Source: Ferruginibacter paludis (GTDB taxonomy: Bacteria; Bacteroidota; Bacteroidia; Chitinophagales; Chitinophagaceae). Taken from it: DNA of 64,000 nucleotides. Below, piece after piece: positions 45,969-54,533 of this stretch; within the stretch, counting starts at the first letter, position 1; each line of letters starts with the position of its first letter. The stretch spans positions 186,001 to 250,000 of the forward strand of contig NZ_JAUFQJ010000005.1 of assembly GCF_030409685.1 (NCBI RefSeq), read 5' to 3'. The translations under genes and the position numbers were made by a program. The notes under the pieces were generated by a model. It was not told the origin of the DNA. It saw nothing but the letters and a program-made list of their open reading frames with translations, and made no database searches.

Positions 45969-46862
45969 ATGAAAAAATTAGCCACCACTATCTTTAGCCT
46001 GTTCTTTTTTTTCATCATCACAACCGCGCAAACAGGCCCGCGGGTGTTGGTTGTAAATGCACATCCGGATGATGAAACAAGTTTCCCTATCATACTTTAC
46101 AAAATAACCCATGAGCTAAAAGGCACAGTGGACCTTGCTCTAATTACAGATGGACAGGGCGGTTTTAACGGATCAGAACTGGGTTCAGTATATTACAAAC
46201 TCAACCTCACCGACTCCACAGTCGGCCGTGCCGAGCTTCCCCGCATCCGGAAAAAAGAGATGATGGAAGCAGGCGATATAATGGGCTTTCGCAACTATTA
46301 TTTTTTCGATCAGCGGGATGATTATTATAATTTAAACCCCGTACCGTATGTTAGCGGGCAAAACTGGGATGTGCCTTTTATTGAAAAAAAGCTGGACCAG
46401 ATTCTTGCCGCACAACCTTATGATTTTATAATTACCATGCTGCCATATGCAGGGCAACACGGTCATCATAAAACGGCCGCCATCATGGCATTAAGAGCAT
46501 TAAAAAGATACAAGGGCAATCACAGGCCAGTGATACTTGCAGGCAGCACCTACCTGGATGAAAAGCCGGAAGATTTTACAATGCTGGAAGGTTTTCCGGA
46601 AACCATCATGAAGAAAAATGCGCCCTCATTTTACCTGGATGTAGCCACTCATTTCGGCAAGGGCAAACAGGTATCTTATAAAGTGATTGCCCAATGGGTA
46701 ATTGCCGCCTACAAGTCGCAGGGCGATATGCAGGAAAATCCGCTGTACAAGGGCGATAAAGAAACCTTCCGGCTTTTTGATATCAATGATGATACTGCCA
46801 TACCAAAAACGAAGCAGCTTTTTGACCAGTTAACAAAAAGCGGTTTCTCTTCAAATCAATAA
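45969..46862 (+). CDS. PIG-L family deacetylase
   Basis: 297 residues. Exported or anchored N-terminus (LATTIFSLFFFFIITTAQ). The zinc site AHPDDE (residues about 32-37, in VLVVNAHPDDETSF) and the second His pair PYAGQHGHH are complete, which are the hallmark residues of LmbE/PIG-L N-acetylglucosamine-type deacetylases. FDQRDDYYNLNPVPYVSG and RKKEMMEAGDIMGFRNYYF are typical loops. It deacetylates an N-acetyl-sugar derivative; the specific substrate is unknown. The signal sequence places it outside the cytoplasm. Confidence 0.88.
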   Translation: MKKLATTIFSLFFFFIITTAQTGPRVLVVNAHPDDETSFPIILYKITHELKGTVDLALITDGQGGFNGSELGSVYYKLNLTDSTVGRAELPRIRKKEMMEAGDIMGFRNYYFFDQRDDYYNLNPVPYVSGQNWDVPFIEKKLDQILAAQPYDFIITMLPYAGQHGHHKTAAIMALRALKRYKGNHRPVILAGSTYLDEKPEDFTMLEGFPETIMKKNAPSFYLDVATHFGKGKQVSYKVIAQWVIAAYKSQGDMQENPLYKGDKETFRLFDINDDTAIPKTKQLFDQLTKSGFSSNQ

Positions 46863-47109
46863 AAATATTTGTCCAGGCGAAGAAGTCATGGGGAACATGC
46901 TTGCGATTTGTCCGCCGCGGCAGATCACCTGCTTATACATTTCTTCCTTGTTGTGCGCTCTTACATTGAAGGCTGCCCCTGATTTCAACGGCAAACAATA
47001 ATTTTTTTAAAACAAAATAAAGCATCGCTTCCCGGTAAAAAATCACCGCACGGTTCGCTTGCATTCGCAATATTTTATAGTTAACTTAAGTGTCTAAAAA
47101 CAAACGATC

Positions 47110-47613
47110 ATGGCACTTAACGCATACTTAAAATTAACGGGTCAAAAGCAAGGTGAAATAAAAGGAAGTGTAACACAAAAAGGCCGGGAAGGAAAAATAA
47201 TGGTAATTGCTGTAACGCACGAAGTATTTTCGCCCAGGGACCCGTCCAGCGGCTTACCTACGGGTAAAAGACAACACCGGCCCTTCATCATTACAAAAGA
47301 ATTAGATAAAAGCACTCCACTGCTTTTTAATGCTTTGGTGAACAATGAAAACATCACCAGTTGGGAGCTGCAGTTTTTTACACCACATATACAGGCTGGA
47401 ACCGGCGCTGCGGGCATGGAGGTAAACCACTATACAGTGCGCTTAACCAATGCCAACATCATGGATATAAAAAGTGTGATGCTCAACAATAAAAATTTCG
47501 AGCTGGCCAAATTTGCCGAATACGAAGAAGTGGCATTTACTTACCAAAAGATACAATGGACCTGGGTAAACGGTAATATTGTTGCCGAAGATTCCTGGAC
47601 CGAAACTACTTAA
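47110..47613 (+). CDS. hcp: Hcp-family type VI secretion protein, orphan
   Basis: 167 residues, the typical Hcp length. MALNAYLKLTGQKQGEIKGSVTQKGREGKI, HEVFSPRDPSSGLPTGKRQHRPFIITKELDKSTP, and VNHYTVRLTNANIMDIKSVMLNNKN are family positions forming the beta-barrel hexamer ring of the T6SS tube. No other T6SS gene (sheath TssBC, VgrG, ClpV, membrane complex) is seen in this window. It may be a lone tube subunit from a distant T6SS or a phage-like/extracellular-contractile-system tube component. Located between PIG-L and an amino acid permease. Confidence 0.85.
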   Translation: MALNAYLKLTGQKQGEIKGSVTQKGREGKIMVIAVTHEVFSPRDPSSGLPTGKRQHRPFIITKELDKSTPLLFNALVNNENITSWELQFFTPHIQAGTGAAGMEVNHYTVRLTNANIMDIKSVMLNNKNFELAKFAEYEEVAFTYQKIQWTWVNGNIVAEDSWTETT

Positions 47614-48036
47614 ATTGTTAGTGCCGACAGACAGTCCCAGATCCACCTGCATGTAATAACACAGCATGTACAAACCTAACTTGCAACTGTATATTTAAGA
47701 AAATCCTGTTAGTATCGTATGATGCAATACCCGGTAACAGGGTTATCCTGATTGCGTATATGCGTTTCCTGTAGTGCGCCCTGGTGGCAGTAAAAGACAT
47801 GTGCTGGTTGCAAATATTGCCGCTAAATAAATCTTCCAATAATAAATTTCGAATATCAAATCTGGCAACCATATTTGTGCCGTATCCCCGATCATTTTAC
47901 ATACATAACGGTAATGCATATACGCTGTTTATTGGATCATTCACGAAAACCTGATCTTCGATTGACTAAGCGGTTGGCTATGTTGCGGGTAAACATAAAA
48001 TTGTATCTTCCCTATATCTAATAAAAACGCCCGCCC
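47614..48036. other. Intergenic region
   Basis: 423 bases. TATCTTCC near 48004 is a loose -7 box for the permease. A minus frame (47618-47872) looks non-protein-like and overlaps nothing conserved. Confidence 0.35.
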
Positions 48037-49356
48037 ATGCCGGATCAACTACCAAAGGAAAATAAATTAGGATTATGGACCAGCACTTCGCTGGTTGTTG
48101 GCAATATGATTGGTGCCGGTGTTTTTTTAATGCCTGCCACGCTTGCATCCTATGGCAGCATCAGTTTAGTTGGATGGGTGTTTGCAACTGCCGGCGCTTT
48201 TTTACTCGCAAAAGTGTTCAGTAATTTAAGTAAACTGATGCCACTGGCAGATGGCGGTCCCTATGCGTATTCCCGCGAAGGCCTGGGCGATTTTGCCGGC
48301 TTCCTGGTTGCATGGGGTTACTGGATTTCCATCTGGTGCACCAATGCTGCCATCGCAGTTTCACTGGTAAGTGCGCTAAGTACTTTTTTTCCAATGCTGG
48401 CTACCAATTCACTTGCAGCCATTGCAACAGGATTAGGTACTATCTGGTTGCTCACCTGGGTCAATTCATTGGGCATTGTCGCTTCCGGCGTGGTACAACT
48501 CGTTACAACCGTGCTTAAAATAATTCCCCTGTTGGCAGTGGCCATTGGTGGTTTATTTTTTTTAAAGATCAGCTATTTTTTGCCTTTCAATACCAGCGGC
48601 ACTTCCTCAATAGCAGCCATTACCGCTACTACAGCTTTTACGTTCTTTGCCTTCACAGGTCTTGAATGCGCTACCATTCCCTCGGGCAGTGTAGACAATC
48701 CTGAAAAAACAATTTCCCGTGCCACCATGCTGGGAACCGGTCTGGCGGCCATTATCTATATACTGAGCACAGTGAGTGTAATGGGTATGATTCCTGCCGA
48801 TAAACTATCGCATTCCTTAACGCCGTTTGCAGATACTGCCGTTTTATTATGGGGCAGCAGCGCCCGCTATTGGGTCAGCGGCGGCGTGGCCATCGCTGCA
48901 TTCGGTGCACTGAATGGGTGGATTTTGATACAGGGCCAAACGCCCTATGCCATTTCAAAAGACAAATTATTCCCGGCCATTTTTGGTAAGGTGAATAAAA
49001 AAGGTGTACCCATAGCCGGCATTGTAATCGGCAGCATACTCGTAAGTATATTGATGATTATGAATTACACCAAAGGACTGGCAGAACAATTTAAGTTCCT
49101 GCTCCTGCTTACAACCATCACCGTGCTGATATCCTATCTTTTTTCAACCGTAGCTTATGTGCTGATTAAATTACAAAGGAAATTAACTGCGGCGTCCGGC
49201 CATTGGCCCGCCGCCATCCTGCTCGCCTCATTGGCCTTTTTATTTTCATTGTGGGCCATAGGCGGCTCCGGCCAGGAACCTGTGTACTGGGGATTTATAT
49301 TGCTGTTGGCAGGATTACCATTTTATGCAATGATACTTTGGAAGAAAAGAATGTAG
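48037..49356 (+). CDS. APC-superfamily amino acid permease
   Basis: 439 residues with about 12 membrane segments. KLGLWTSTSLVVGNMIGAGVFLMPATLASYG at the start shows the GxG helix break of the APC fold; GPYAYSREGLGDFAGFLVAWGYWIS and FTFFAFTGLECATIPSG are characteristic of AdiC/PotE-like transporters. It most likely exchanges basic amino acids and polyamines, but cationic substrate preference is an inference. A terminator follows. Confidence 0.9.
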   Translation: MPDQLPKENKLGLWTSTSLVVGNMIGAGVFLMPATLASYGSISLVGWVFATAGAFLLAKVFSNLSKLMPLADGGPYAYSREGLGDFAGFLVAWGYWISIWCTNAAIAVSLVSALSTFFPMLATNSLAAIATGLGTIWLLTWVNSLGIVASGVVQLVTTVLKIIPLLAVAIGGLFFLKISYFLPFNTSGTSSIAAITATTAFTFFAFTGLECATIPSGSVDNPEKTISRATMLGTGLAAIIYILSTVSVMGMIPADKLSHSLTPFADTAVLLWGSSARYWVSGGVAIAAFGALNGWILIQGQTPYAISKDKLFPAIFGKVNKKGVPIAGIVIGSILVSILMIMNYTKGLAEQFKFLLLLTTITVLISYLFSTVAYVLIKLQRKLTAASGHWPAAILLASLAFLFSLWAIGGSGQEPVYWGFILLLAGLPFYAMILWKKRM

Positions 49357-49387
49357 TTATAAGTTATGGGTTGTAAGATATAAGTTG

Positions 49388-49425
49388 AAAGCTTGCGCCG
49401 TGTTTGCTCTATACAGCAAGCTTTT
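49388..49425. terminator. Terminator between the permease and GH3 genes
   Basis: AAAGCTTGC (49388-49396) pairs with GCAAGCTTT (49416-49424), loop 19 bases, T at the end. Serves the permease and, on the other strand, is close to the convergent GH3 stop. Followed by two direct repeats of TTTTGAATTTTTACTT (49428-49443 and 49507-49523). Confidence 0.65.
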
Positions 49426-49540
49426 ACTTTTGAATTTTTACTTCATTTTTTCTTTCAATTACATGCAAGCAGTTGCGCAAACCCCACCGATGCCCAGCTT
49501 TTTTTATTTTTGAATTTTTACTTTTGAATTTTAACTTCCG

Positions 49541-51865
49541 CTACTTCTTCGTATACTTCAGCGTCCTCGCATCTTTTATTACACCGTTAAAATTCATTCC
49601 AAACCCAAAATCATACACATGGCCGGCGGCATCTTTGTAGCATTGCATATCCAGCGGAACATCTTCTTTTTGCTTTTCTACCGTTTGCATATTGGCGGGC
49701 ATTTGCATGGGCAATAATCCAGCTGGCACTGCTTTGCCGGTTAATATGTCCAATATCGCCTGGTCCTGCACACCAAAGTTGATTAAGATAGCGCTGGCAT
49801 TTTTCTCGAACTCAGCAAACACCATCGGGTTGCTTACGTTTACGGAAACAATCACCGGCTTGCCTTTCATCTTTACGTAGGTGTCATTCACCATGGCCAG
49901 ATCGGTGAAGTTGATGGCTTTAATATTTTTGTCTTTGTAACTGCGGTTGGTAAAGTTTTCAAACTGGTCACCACCTGCGAGGCTGACTGCCCTTGCATCA
50001 GTAGCCTTGTATTCACCATACTGCAAACTAATGGGCAGGTAACCATTTCCACCAGCTTTCACATCTTCGCTGTTATAACCATTACCACTGTTGGGGCTGG
50101 CAATAAACACCAAAGCATAATCCGCTTCTTCGGGGTTATCGATGGTATTGAAATACTTCTTTACAATGTTCATATTAACCGGATAGTCGAGCTTTTCCGG
50201 CGTTTCCATTCCCAAAAAATTTCGTCCGGCAGGCGTGAATTTTTTCGGCACATACACTGTTTTCTGTTTTTGTAATGGCAATACCTTGTTGCTGTTTTTC
50301 AGCAGCACCATCGACTTTAGCTGGGCATTATACCCTGCTTTCATAAAGGCGGCATTACCTACTGTATTTTTAGAAGCCTCCACATCCAGGTAAGGATTTT
50401 CAAATAAGCCGGTGTGAAAAATATTGGTTAGCAGGCGCACGGCAGATGCTTCAAAACGGGCACGCATAAATGCTTCGCCATGTTCTTTTACACCCATGTT
50501 GTATGCATCAATTACCGGTACTGCATCATTGTTGCCGCCGAACTGGTCTACACCCGCCATCAGAATTTTATAATGTCTTTGCGCAACAGATAATTTTTCT
50601 GTACCCCATGATTTACCGGTGATAAAAAGATCTACCGCCGCTTCATCACCTGTTACCAGCCAGTCAGTACAAACAACGCCATCATAATGGTATTTTTTAC
50701 GCAGCAGATCGGTGATGATGTATGAATTGTAGTTGTTGGCAACATTATCGTGGTTCTTACTATCCTGGTTAACCGATATCGTGTAATAGGGCATTACAGC
50801 AGAAGCCTTCGCTGTTTTACCATTCAGCTTAAAAGCTCCTTCAGTAAACGGCGTAAAATGCTGGCTGAAATTATTGCCGGGATAAACCGCATATTTTCCG
50901 AAGCCATAGTGTGCATCTCTTCCCCCCTCGCCGCTGCCGCCGCCCGGCCAGTGTTTCACCATGGCGTTTACACTGTTGTATCCCCAGCCGCTATTGATTT
51001 CTTTATCTCCAAACGAAGTTTGAAATCCATCGATATAAGCACGGGCCATATCAGCTGCCAGTTTCGGATGTTCGCCAAACGTGCCGCTGAACCTGTTCCA
51101 GCGGGGCTCCGTTGCCATATCTACTTGCGGAGATAAAGCCGTCGCAATACCCATGGCCCTGTATTCCAGTGCTGCAATGTGTCCAAAATTTTTCACCACA
51201 GCAGGATCGAAAGTAGCAGCTAATCCGAGTGAACCGGGCCACATGGAAATAGCACCGCCGGCACCTGCGTTGAATTCTGCATTGGCAACCGTTCCATGCC
51301 TTGGGTCGGAACTGTTGTTGGCAGGAATACCCAGGCCAATGCCCTCCGTCAAGGCCTGTACGTTGTTGTTCCATTGCACAGCCACTTCCGGACTTTGTAC
51401 CGATGTTACGAGCACATGCCGTACATTGTCTTTGGTTAAAAAATCTTTTTGCTGATCGGTTAAATCACTCGCAGCAGCGCCGCTTTCAGGAAACGGTTTA
51501 CCGTTATAGGTGCCCGCAAAAACACCTTTCGCAGGGCTTGGAATTGGCTGGTGTCTGCTGTACAGCATCAGGCCTGCAATTTGTTCAATGGTCATCTGAG
51601 CTGCCAGGTCCTTGGCACGAAAAGCTACCGGCAAACGCCAGTCTTCGTATAGATCCAGCTTGCCGTTTTTATTGAGATCCTTAAACGCCAGGCCATTCAC
51701 CGTAATTAATTTTACTCCTGAGGTAGTGGAATAACCCAGCGTTTGTCCTTTAGGGTTAGTAACGGTACTGATGGTACCATTTATTTTTTCGCTCCATTGC
51801 TGGGCTTGCAGGCGGGATGTTTGCAGCAAACAAATTGCGGCAAAGCAGATCGTTGATTTTTTCAT
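49541..51865 (-). CDS. GH3 beta-glucosidase-type hydrolase, secreted
   Basis: 774 residues. Signal peptide MKKSTICFAAICLLQTSRLQAQ. A short loop DLNKNGKLDLYED (residues 63-75) resembles a calcium-binding motif. The GH3 nucleophile is Asp401 in GVVCTDWLVTG; other hallmarks are WPGSLGLAATFDPAVV, VKHWPGGGSGEGGRDAHY (the KH with the conserved His and Asp), and the later beta sandwich (PVIVSVNVSNPMVFAEF). Typical enzymes cut beta-glucosides or beta-xylosides from chain ends. It is a single gene on the minus strand with no carbohydrate transporter beside it. Confidence 0.93.
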   Translation of the reverse strand: MKKSTICFAAICLLQTSRLQAQQWSEKINGTISTVTNPKGQTLGYSTTSGVKLITVNGLAFKDLNKNGKLDLYEDWRLPVAFRAKDLAAQMTIEQIAGLMLYSRHQPIPSPAKGVFAGTYNGKPFPESGAAASDLTDQQKDFLTKDNVRHVLVTSVQSPEVAVQWNNNVQALTEGIGLGIPANNSSDPRHGTVANAEFNAGAGGAISMWPGSLGLAATFDPAVVKNFGHIAALEYRAMGIATALSPQVDMATEPRWNRFSGTFGEHPKLAADMARAYIDGFQTSFGDKEINSGWGYNSVNAMVKHWPGGGSGEGGRDAHYGFGKYAVYPGNNFSQHFTPFTEGAFKLNGKTAKASAVMPYYTISVNQDSKNHDNVANNYNSYIITDLLRKKYHYDGVVCTDWLVTGDEAAVDLFITGKSWGTEKLSVAQRHYKILMAGVDQFGGNNDAVPVIDAYNMGVKEHGEAFMRARFEASAVRLLTNIFHTGLFENPYLDVEASKNTVGNAAFMKAGYNAQLKSMVLLKNSNKVLPLQKQKTVYVPKKFTPAGRNFLGMETPEKLDYPVNMNIVKKYFNTIDNPEEADYALVFIASPNSGNGYNSEDVKAGGNGYLPISLQYGEYKATDARAVSLAGGDQFENFTNRSYKDKNIKAINFTDLAMVNDTYVKMKGKPVIVSVNVSNPMVFAEFEKNASAILINFGVQDQAILDILTGKAVPAGLLPMQMPANMQTVEKQKEDVPLDMQCYKDAAGHVYDFGFGMNFNGVIKDARTLKYTKK

Positions 51866-52116
51866 GGCTATTGCGGGTGTTGGTAATGTTGTGCAATTAT
51901 TAAAAAACGCTGTTAAATTACTACAATTTTCTACACCTTACTATTAAATGGTTGCGTGAGCATATACAAAATTCTTTTTGTTGACTGAGCTTGTTACCAC
52001 CTCAGGATCACGCCTAATGGACGTTTAAGGATGCATTATAAATGAAGTTGGCTTTGCACGCAGGATTCACATCAGGCTAGTCGAAGACAAGTGTAAATAA
52101 AACAATGGATCAGTTT

Positions 52117-52860
52117 TCATATCCCCGTATACCAGGCCCATCCACTATCCCCCATATCCACAAATTCATCTGACACGACAATGCGTTGCAGGTACTTCAC
52201 GCTCTTGTACCCAATCTGCCTTTCTACCCGAAGGCGAAGCGGCGCACCATGTGGCAGAGGCAAGCTGCTGCCATTCATCGCATAGGCTAAGATTGTTTGA
52301 GGATGCAATGCGTCCAGCATATCGATGCTCTCCATGTAGCCATCGTACGCATAAAAATTGACAAAGCGTGCGGTAGACAAAATACCGGCATGATGGAGTA
52401 ACAGGGTTAGTGGCGCACCGGTCCATTCACCAATGGCAGACCAGCCTTCTTCACAATTGTGCCGCGTAATTTGCGTACGGGCAGGAAATTGTTGCAGATC
52501 AGCAAGCGAATACAATCCGGGCTTCGCAACCTTGCCTTCAACCGAAAGCCGCCAATCGGTGAATGTACTTGTATTCAACCGGCTGTATGCTTCACTGAAC
52601 GTGGGCGTTGATTTATCTGCCGGATTGGTAGTTCCTGTCGCAGGGAACGAGGACAGTTCGTGATGGCCATATTCTTTGGCAAGTGATTGTCCCGGCAATA
52701 AGGAGCGTTGCGCAATATAAGTGAGCGCATCGCCCATGCGCAGCAGGTTACCATAAGTGGGCGGCAACTTTTTTGTACAGCCGGGCAGCAACAAACCGCC
52801 GAGCGAACCTAGCCCGGTGATAATGGCAGTACGCCTCGTAAGTAAGTGTTTTCTTTTCAT
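52117..52860 (-). CDS. Exported sulfite-oxidase-type molybdoenzyme, Tat lipoprotein
   Basis: 247 residues; ATG 52860 is preferred because GGAAAATAAC lies just upstream. Twin-arginine leader RRTAIITG plus lipobox LLPGC (GSLGGLLLPGCTKK) suggests a Tat-exported lipoprotein. The Moco ligand Cys is in ITRHNCEEGWSAIGEW, with GAPLTLLLHHAGI, YAYDGYMESIDMLDALHPQTILAYAMNG and LPHGAPLRLRVERQIGYKSVKYL, the sulfite-oxidase-like fold. It reduces or oxidises a small substrate (methionine sulfoxide or sulfite are typical). Cytochrome b gene follows on the same strand side (upstream at 52862), gap one base. Confidence 0.88.
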   Translation of the reverse strand: MKRKHLLTRRTAIITGLGSLGGLLLPGCTKKLPPTYGNLLRMGDALTYIAQRSLLPGQSLAKEYGHHELSSFPATGTTNPADKSTPTFSEAYSRLNTSTFTDWRLSVEGKVAKPGLYSLADLQQFPARTQITRHNCEEGWSAIGEWTGAPLTLLLHHAGILSTARFVNFYAYDGYMESIDMLDALHPQTILAYAMNGSSLPLPHGAPLRLRVERQIGYKSVKYLQRIVVSDEFVDMGDSGWAWYTGI

Positions 52861-52861
52861 G

Positions 52862-53620
52862 TTATTTTCCAAATGTCATGGCACTTATTTGTTGTTTAAA
52901 TCCCGACCGGATGATCATCACCACATGTACCACTAAAAAAAGGATGAGTGACACCGATGCAAAGAAGTGAATGGTTCTGGCCGACTGACCACCGCCAAAC
53001 ATTGTTAAAAGGAACGGGTAAGATGCCGTGATAGCGGGCGACATGGCCAGGCCTGTCAGCACCATCAGCGGCAGCAAAATAAATATCACGGCCAGGTAAG
53101 TACATTTCTGCAACAGGCCATATTGTGGCCCCTTGCCTGCTGCAGGAATTTGCATGCGCACATGACTGACCATGTCACGCCAAAACTCCAGCCGTGTAAA
53201 CTCGCCGGGTGCCGGTAAAAGAGCGCTTTTAAAATGACGGGTAAAAAATCCCGCAAGTAAATAGACCAGGCCAGTTACAATAAGGAACCAGGCCGACAAA
53301 AAATGAAGACTTCTCCCCCAGCCATTCTGATTAAAAATATCATACGTACGACTTGCACTTACCGGTGAACCTGCAACGTTGTAAAATGCTGTGCTCTTCT
53401 CCCAGCCTCCATGCTGATAATTTCTGCTGATGGGCAGCTCGAACAAGGCCGGTGTCAGATCGTTTCCCACTTCGCCCCAGTACAACCTTGGATGACTCAT
53501 AAGAATTACATAACCCGTAAAAGCCAGCACCATAAAACTCAGCGTGATGATCCAGTGCGTACTTTTTACCCAGCGCCTGTGGCGCTTGACGGGTGGCAGT
53601 GAAGATTGGGAAGCGTGCAT
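52862..53620 (-). CDS. Cytochrome b-type membrane subunit of the molybdoenzyme
   Basis: 252 residues with about five membrane segments and several membrane His residues: WVKSTHWIITLSFMVLAFTGYVIL with His, and LHFLSAWFLIVTGLVYLLAGFF, FFASVSLILFLVVHVVMIIRSGF with His. The arrangement is that of prokaryotic cytochrome b561/thiosulfate reductase membrane anchors. It would pass electrons between the quinone pool and the exported molybdoenzyme encoded immediately downstream (one-base gap), a MsrPQ-like pair in organisation. Confidence 0.85.
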   Translation of the reverse strand: MHASQSSLPPVKRHRRWVKSTHWIITLSFMVLAFTGYVILMSHPRLYWGEVGNDLTPALFELPISRNYQHGGWEKSTAFYNVAGSPVSASRTYDIFNQNGWGRSLHFLSAWFLIVTGLVYLLAGFFTRHFKSALLPAPGEFTRLEFWRDMVSHVRMQIPAAGKGPQYGLLQKCTYLAVIFILLPLMVLTGLAMSPAITASYPFLLTMFGGGQSARTIHFFASVSLILFLVVHVVMIIRSGFKQQISAMTFGK

Positions 53621-53858
53621 TACGTATGGATGAATGTTGAGTTTAATGACTTACTAAATATACATTTTTTTTGGAAATGTGTTTTCGCTCTATTGAGGCC
53701 AATTGCAAAGCATCATAATTAGCTATAGAGAATTACTACATTACCAGGTCAACCAAAAACAATTTTTACAGTATTCCTATTGATCTTTTCTCGCTGCTTT
53801 GATTATCCCTCAATCAAATTTTCCCTATCTTCAACTACCAATAGTAATTGTCCAGGTC
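53621..53858. other. Divergent intergenic region
   Basis: 238 bases between the cytochrome b gene and the next rightward gene; AT-rich, no clear box seen. Confidence 0.3.
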
Positions 53859-54326
53859 ATGCATGAAAACGAACAAAACCAATTAGACTCCTTTGTTGAA
53901 GAAATTGAGCTTATAAAAAGCACCCGCATCCTTCCCTGGTGGATCAGGGCTTTCAGCTGGCTGTTTTTATTAACCGGCGGCTCCGCAGTCATATTACTCG
54001 TTCTTAGCTTTTTTGGAGTGGAAATGACGCTCTCTTTATATGGCATGGTTGCCAATGGACCATTGTCACTCACCGGCCTTTTAATAAGCGTGTTATTCAT
54101 ATTAAAAGGCATCGTTGCATTCGGACTTATAACCAAAAAAGAGTGGGCTGATTTGCTTGCCATTGTTGATGCCGTGACAGGTATTTTAATCTGCATATAT
54201 GTAATGATTGTACCATTGATTTTCTCAGGACGTGCAAGTTCCGGGCTTCGGCTGGAACTTGTTTTGCTGGTGCCTTACCTGCTTTATTTTGTAAGACAAA
54301 GAAAAAAATCGATCGATAAAATTTGA
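53859..54326 (+). CDS. Hypothetical four-helix membrane protein
   Basis: 155 residues; ATG 53859 gives MHENEQNQLDSFVEEIELIKSTRILPWW, a charged start followed by about four membrane helices: AFSWLFLLTGGSAVILLVLSFF, SLTGLLISVLFILKGIVAFGLI, LLAIVDAVTGILICIYVMIVPLIF and LELVLLVPYLLYFVR. Basic C-terminus RQRKKSIDKI. An upstream ATG at 53799 would add residues lacking a protein pattern. Family unknown. Confidence 0.65.
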   Translation: MHENEQNQLDSFVEEIELIKSTRILPWWIRAFSWLFLLTGGSAVILLVLSFFGVEMTLSLYGMVANGPLSLTGLLISVLFILKGIVAFGLITKKEWADLLAIVDAVTGILICIYVMIVPLIFSGRASSGLRLELVLLVPYLLYFVRQRKKSIDKI

Positions 54327-54533
54327 CCACAATTATTGCTCTGCTATATTCCTGGCCAGTTGCTGTCGCGGCGGCGCTCTACTTATGCACACAATCCATT
54401 TTATCTGGGACTTCAGATTTCAATAATTAATTTCTGTTTTACAAAATAAAACCGCTTTGTAAATAAACCCCGAAGCCTTAACTTGAGGGTAGATTACCTC
54501 CCGCTCCACAGCTCATACAACAAACATTTATAC

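Noticed and set aside
47618..47872. 84-residue minus-strand frame before the permease
   Set aside because: No protein-like pattern and it overlaps the probable promoter region of the permease.
49428..49523. Direct repeats TTTTGAATTTTTACTT considered as an attachment site or mobile element end
   Set aside because: No integrase, transposase or tRNA is near, and the repeats are low-complexity AT-rich DNA around a terminator.
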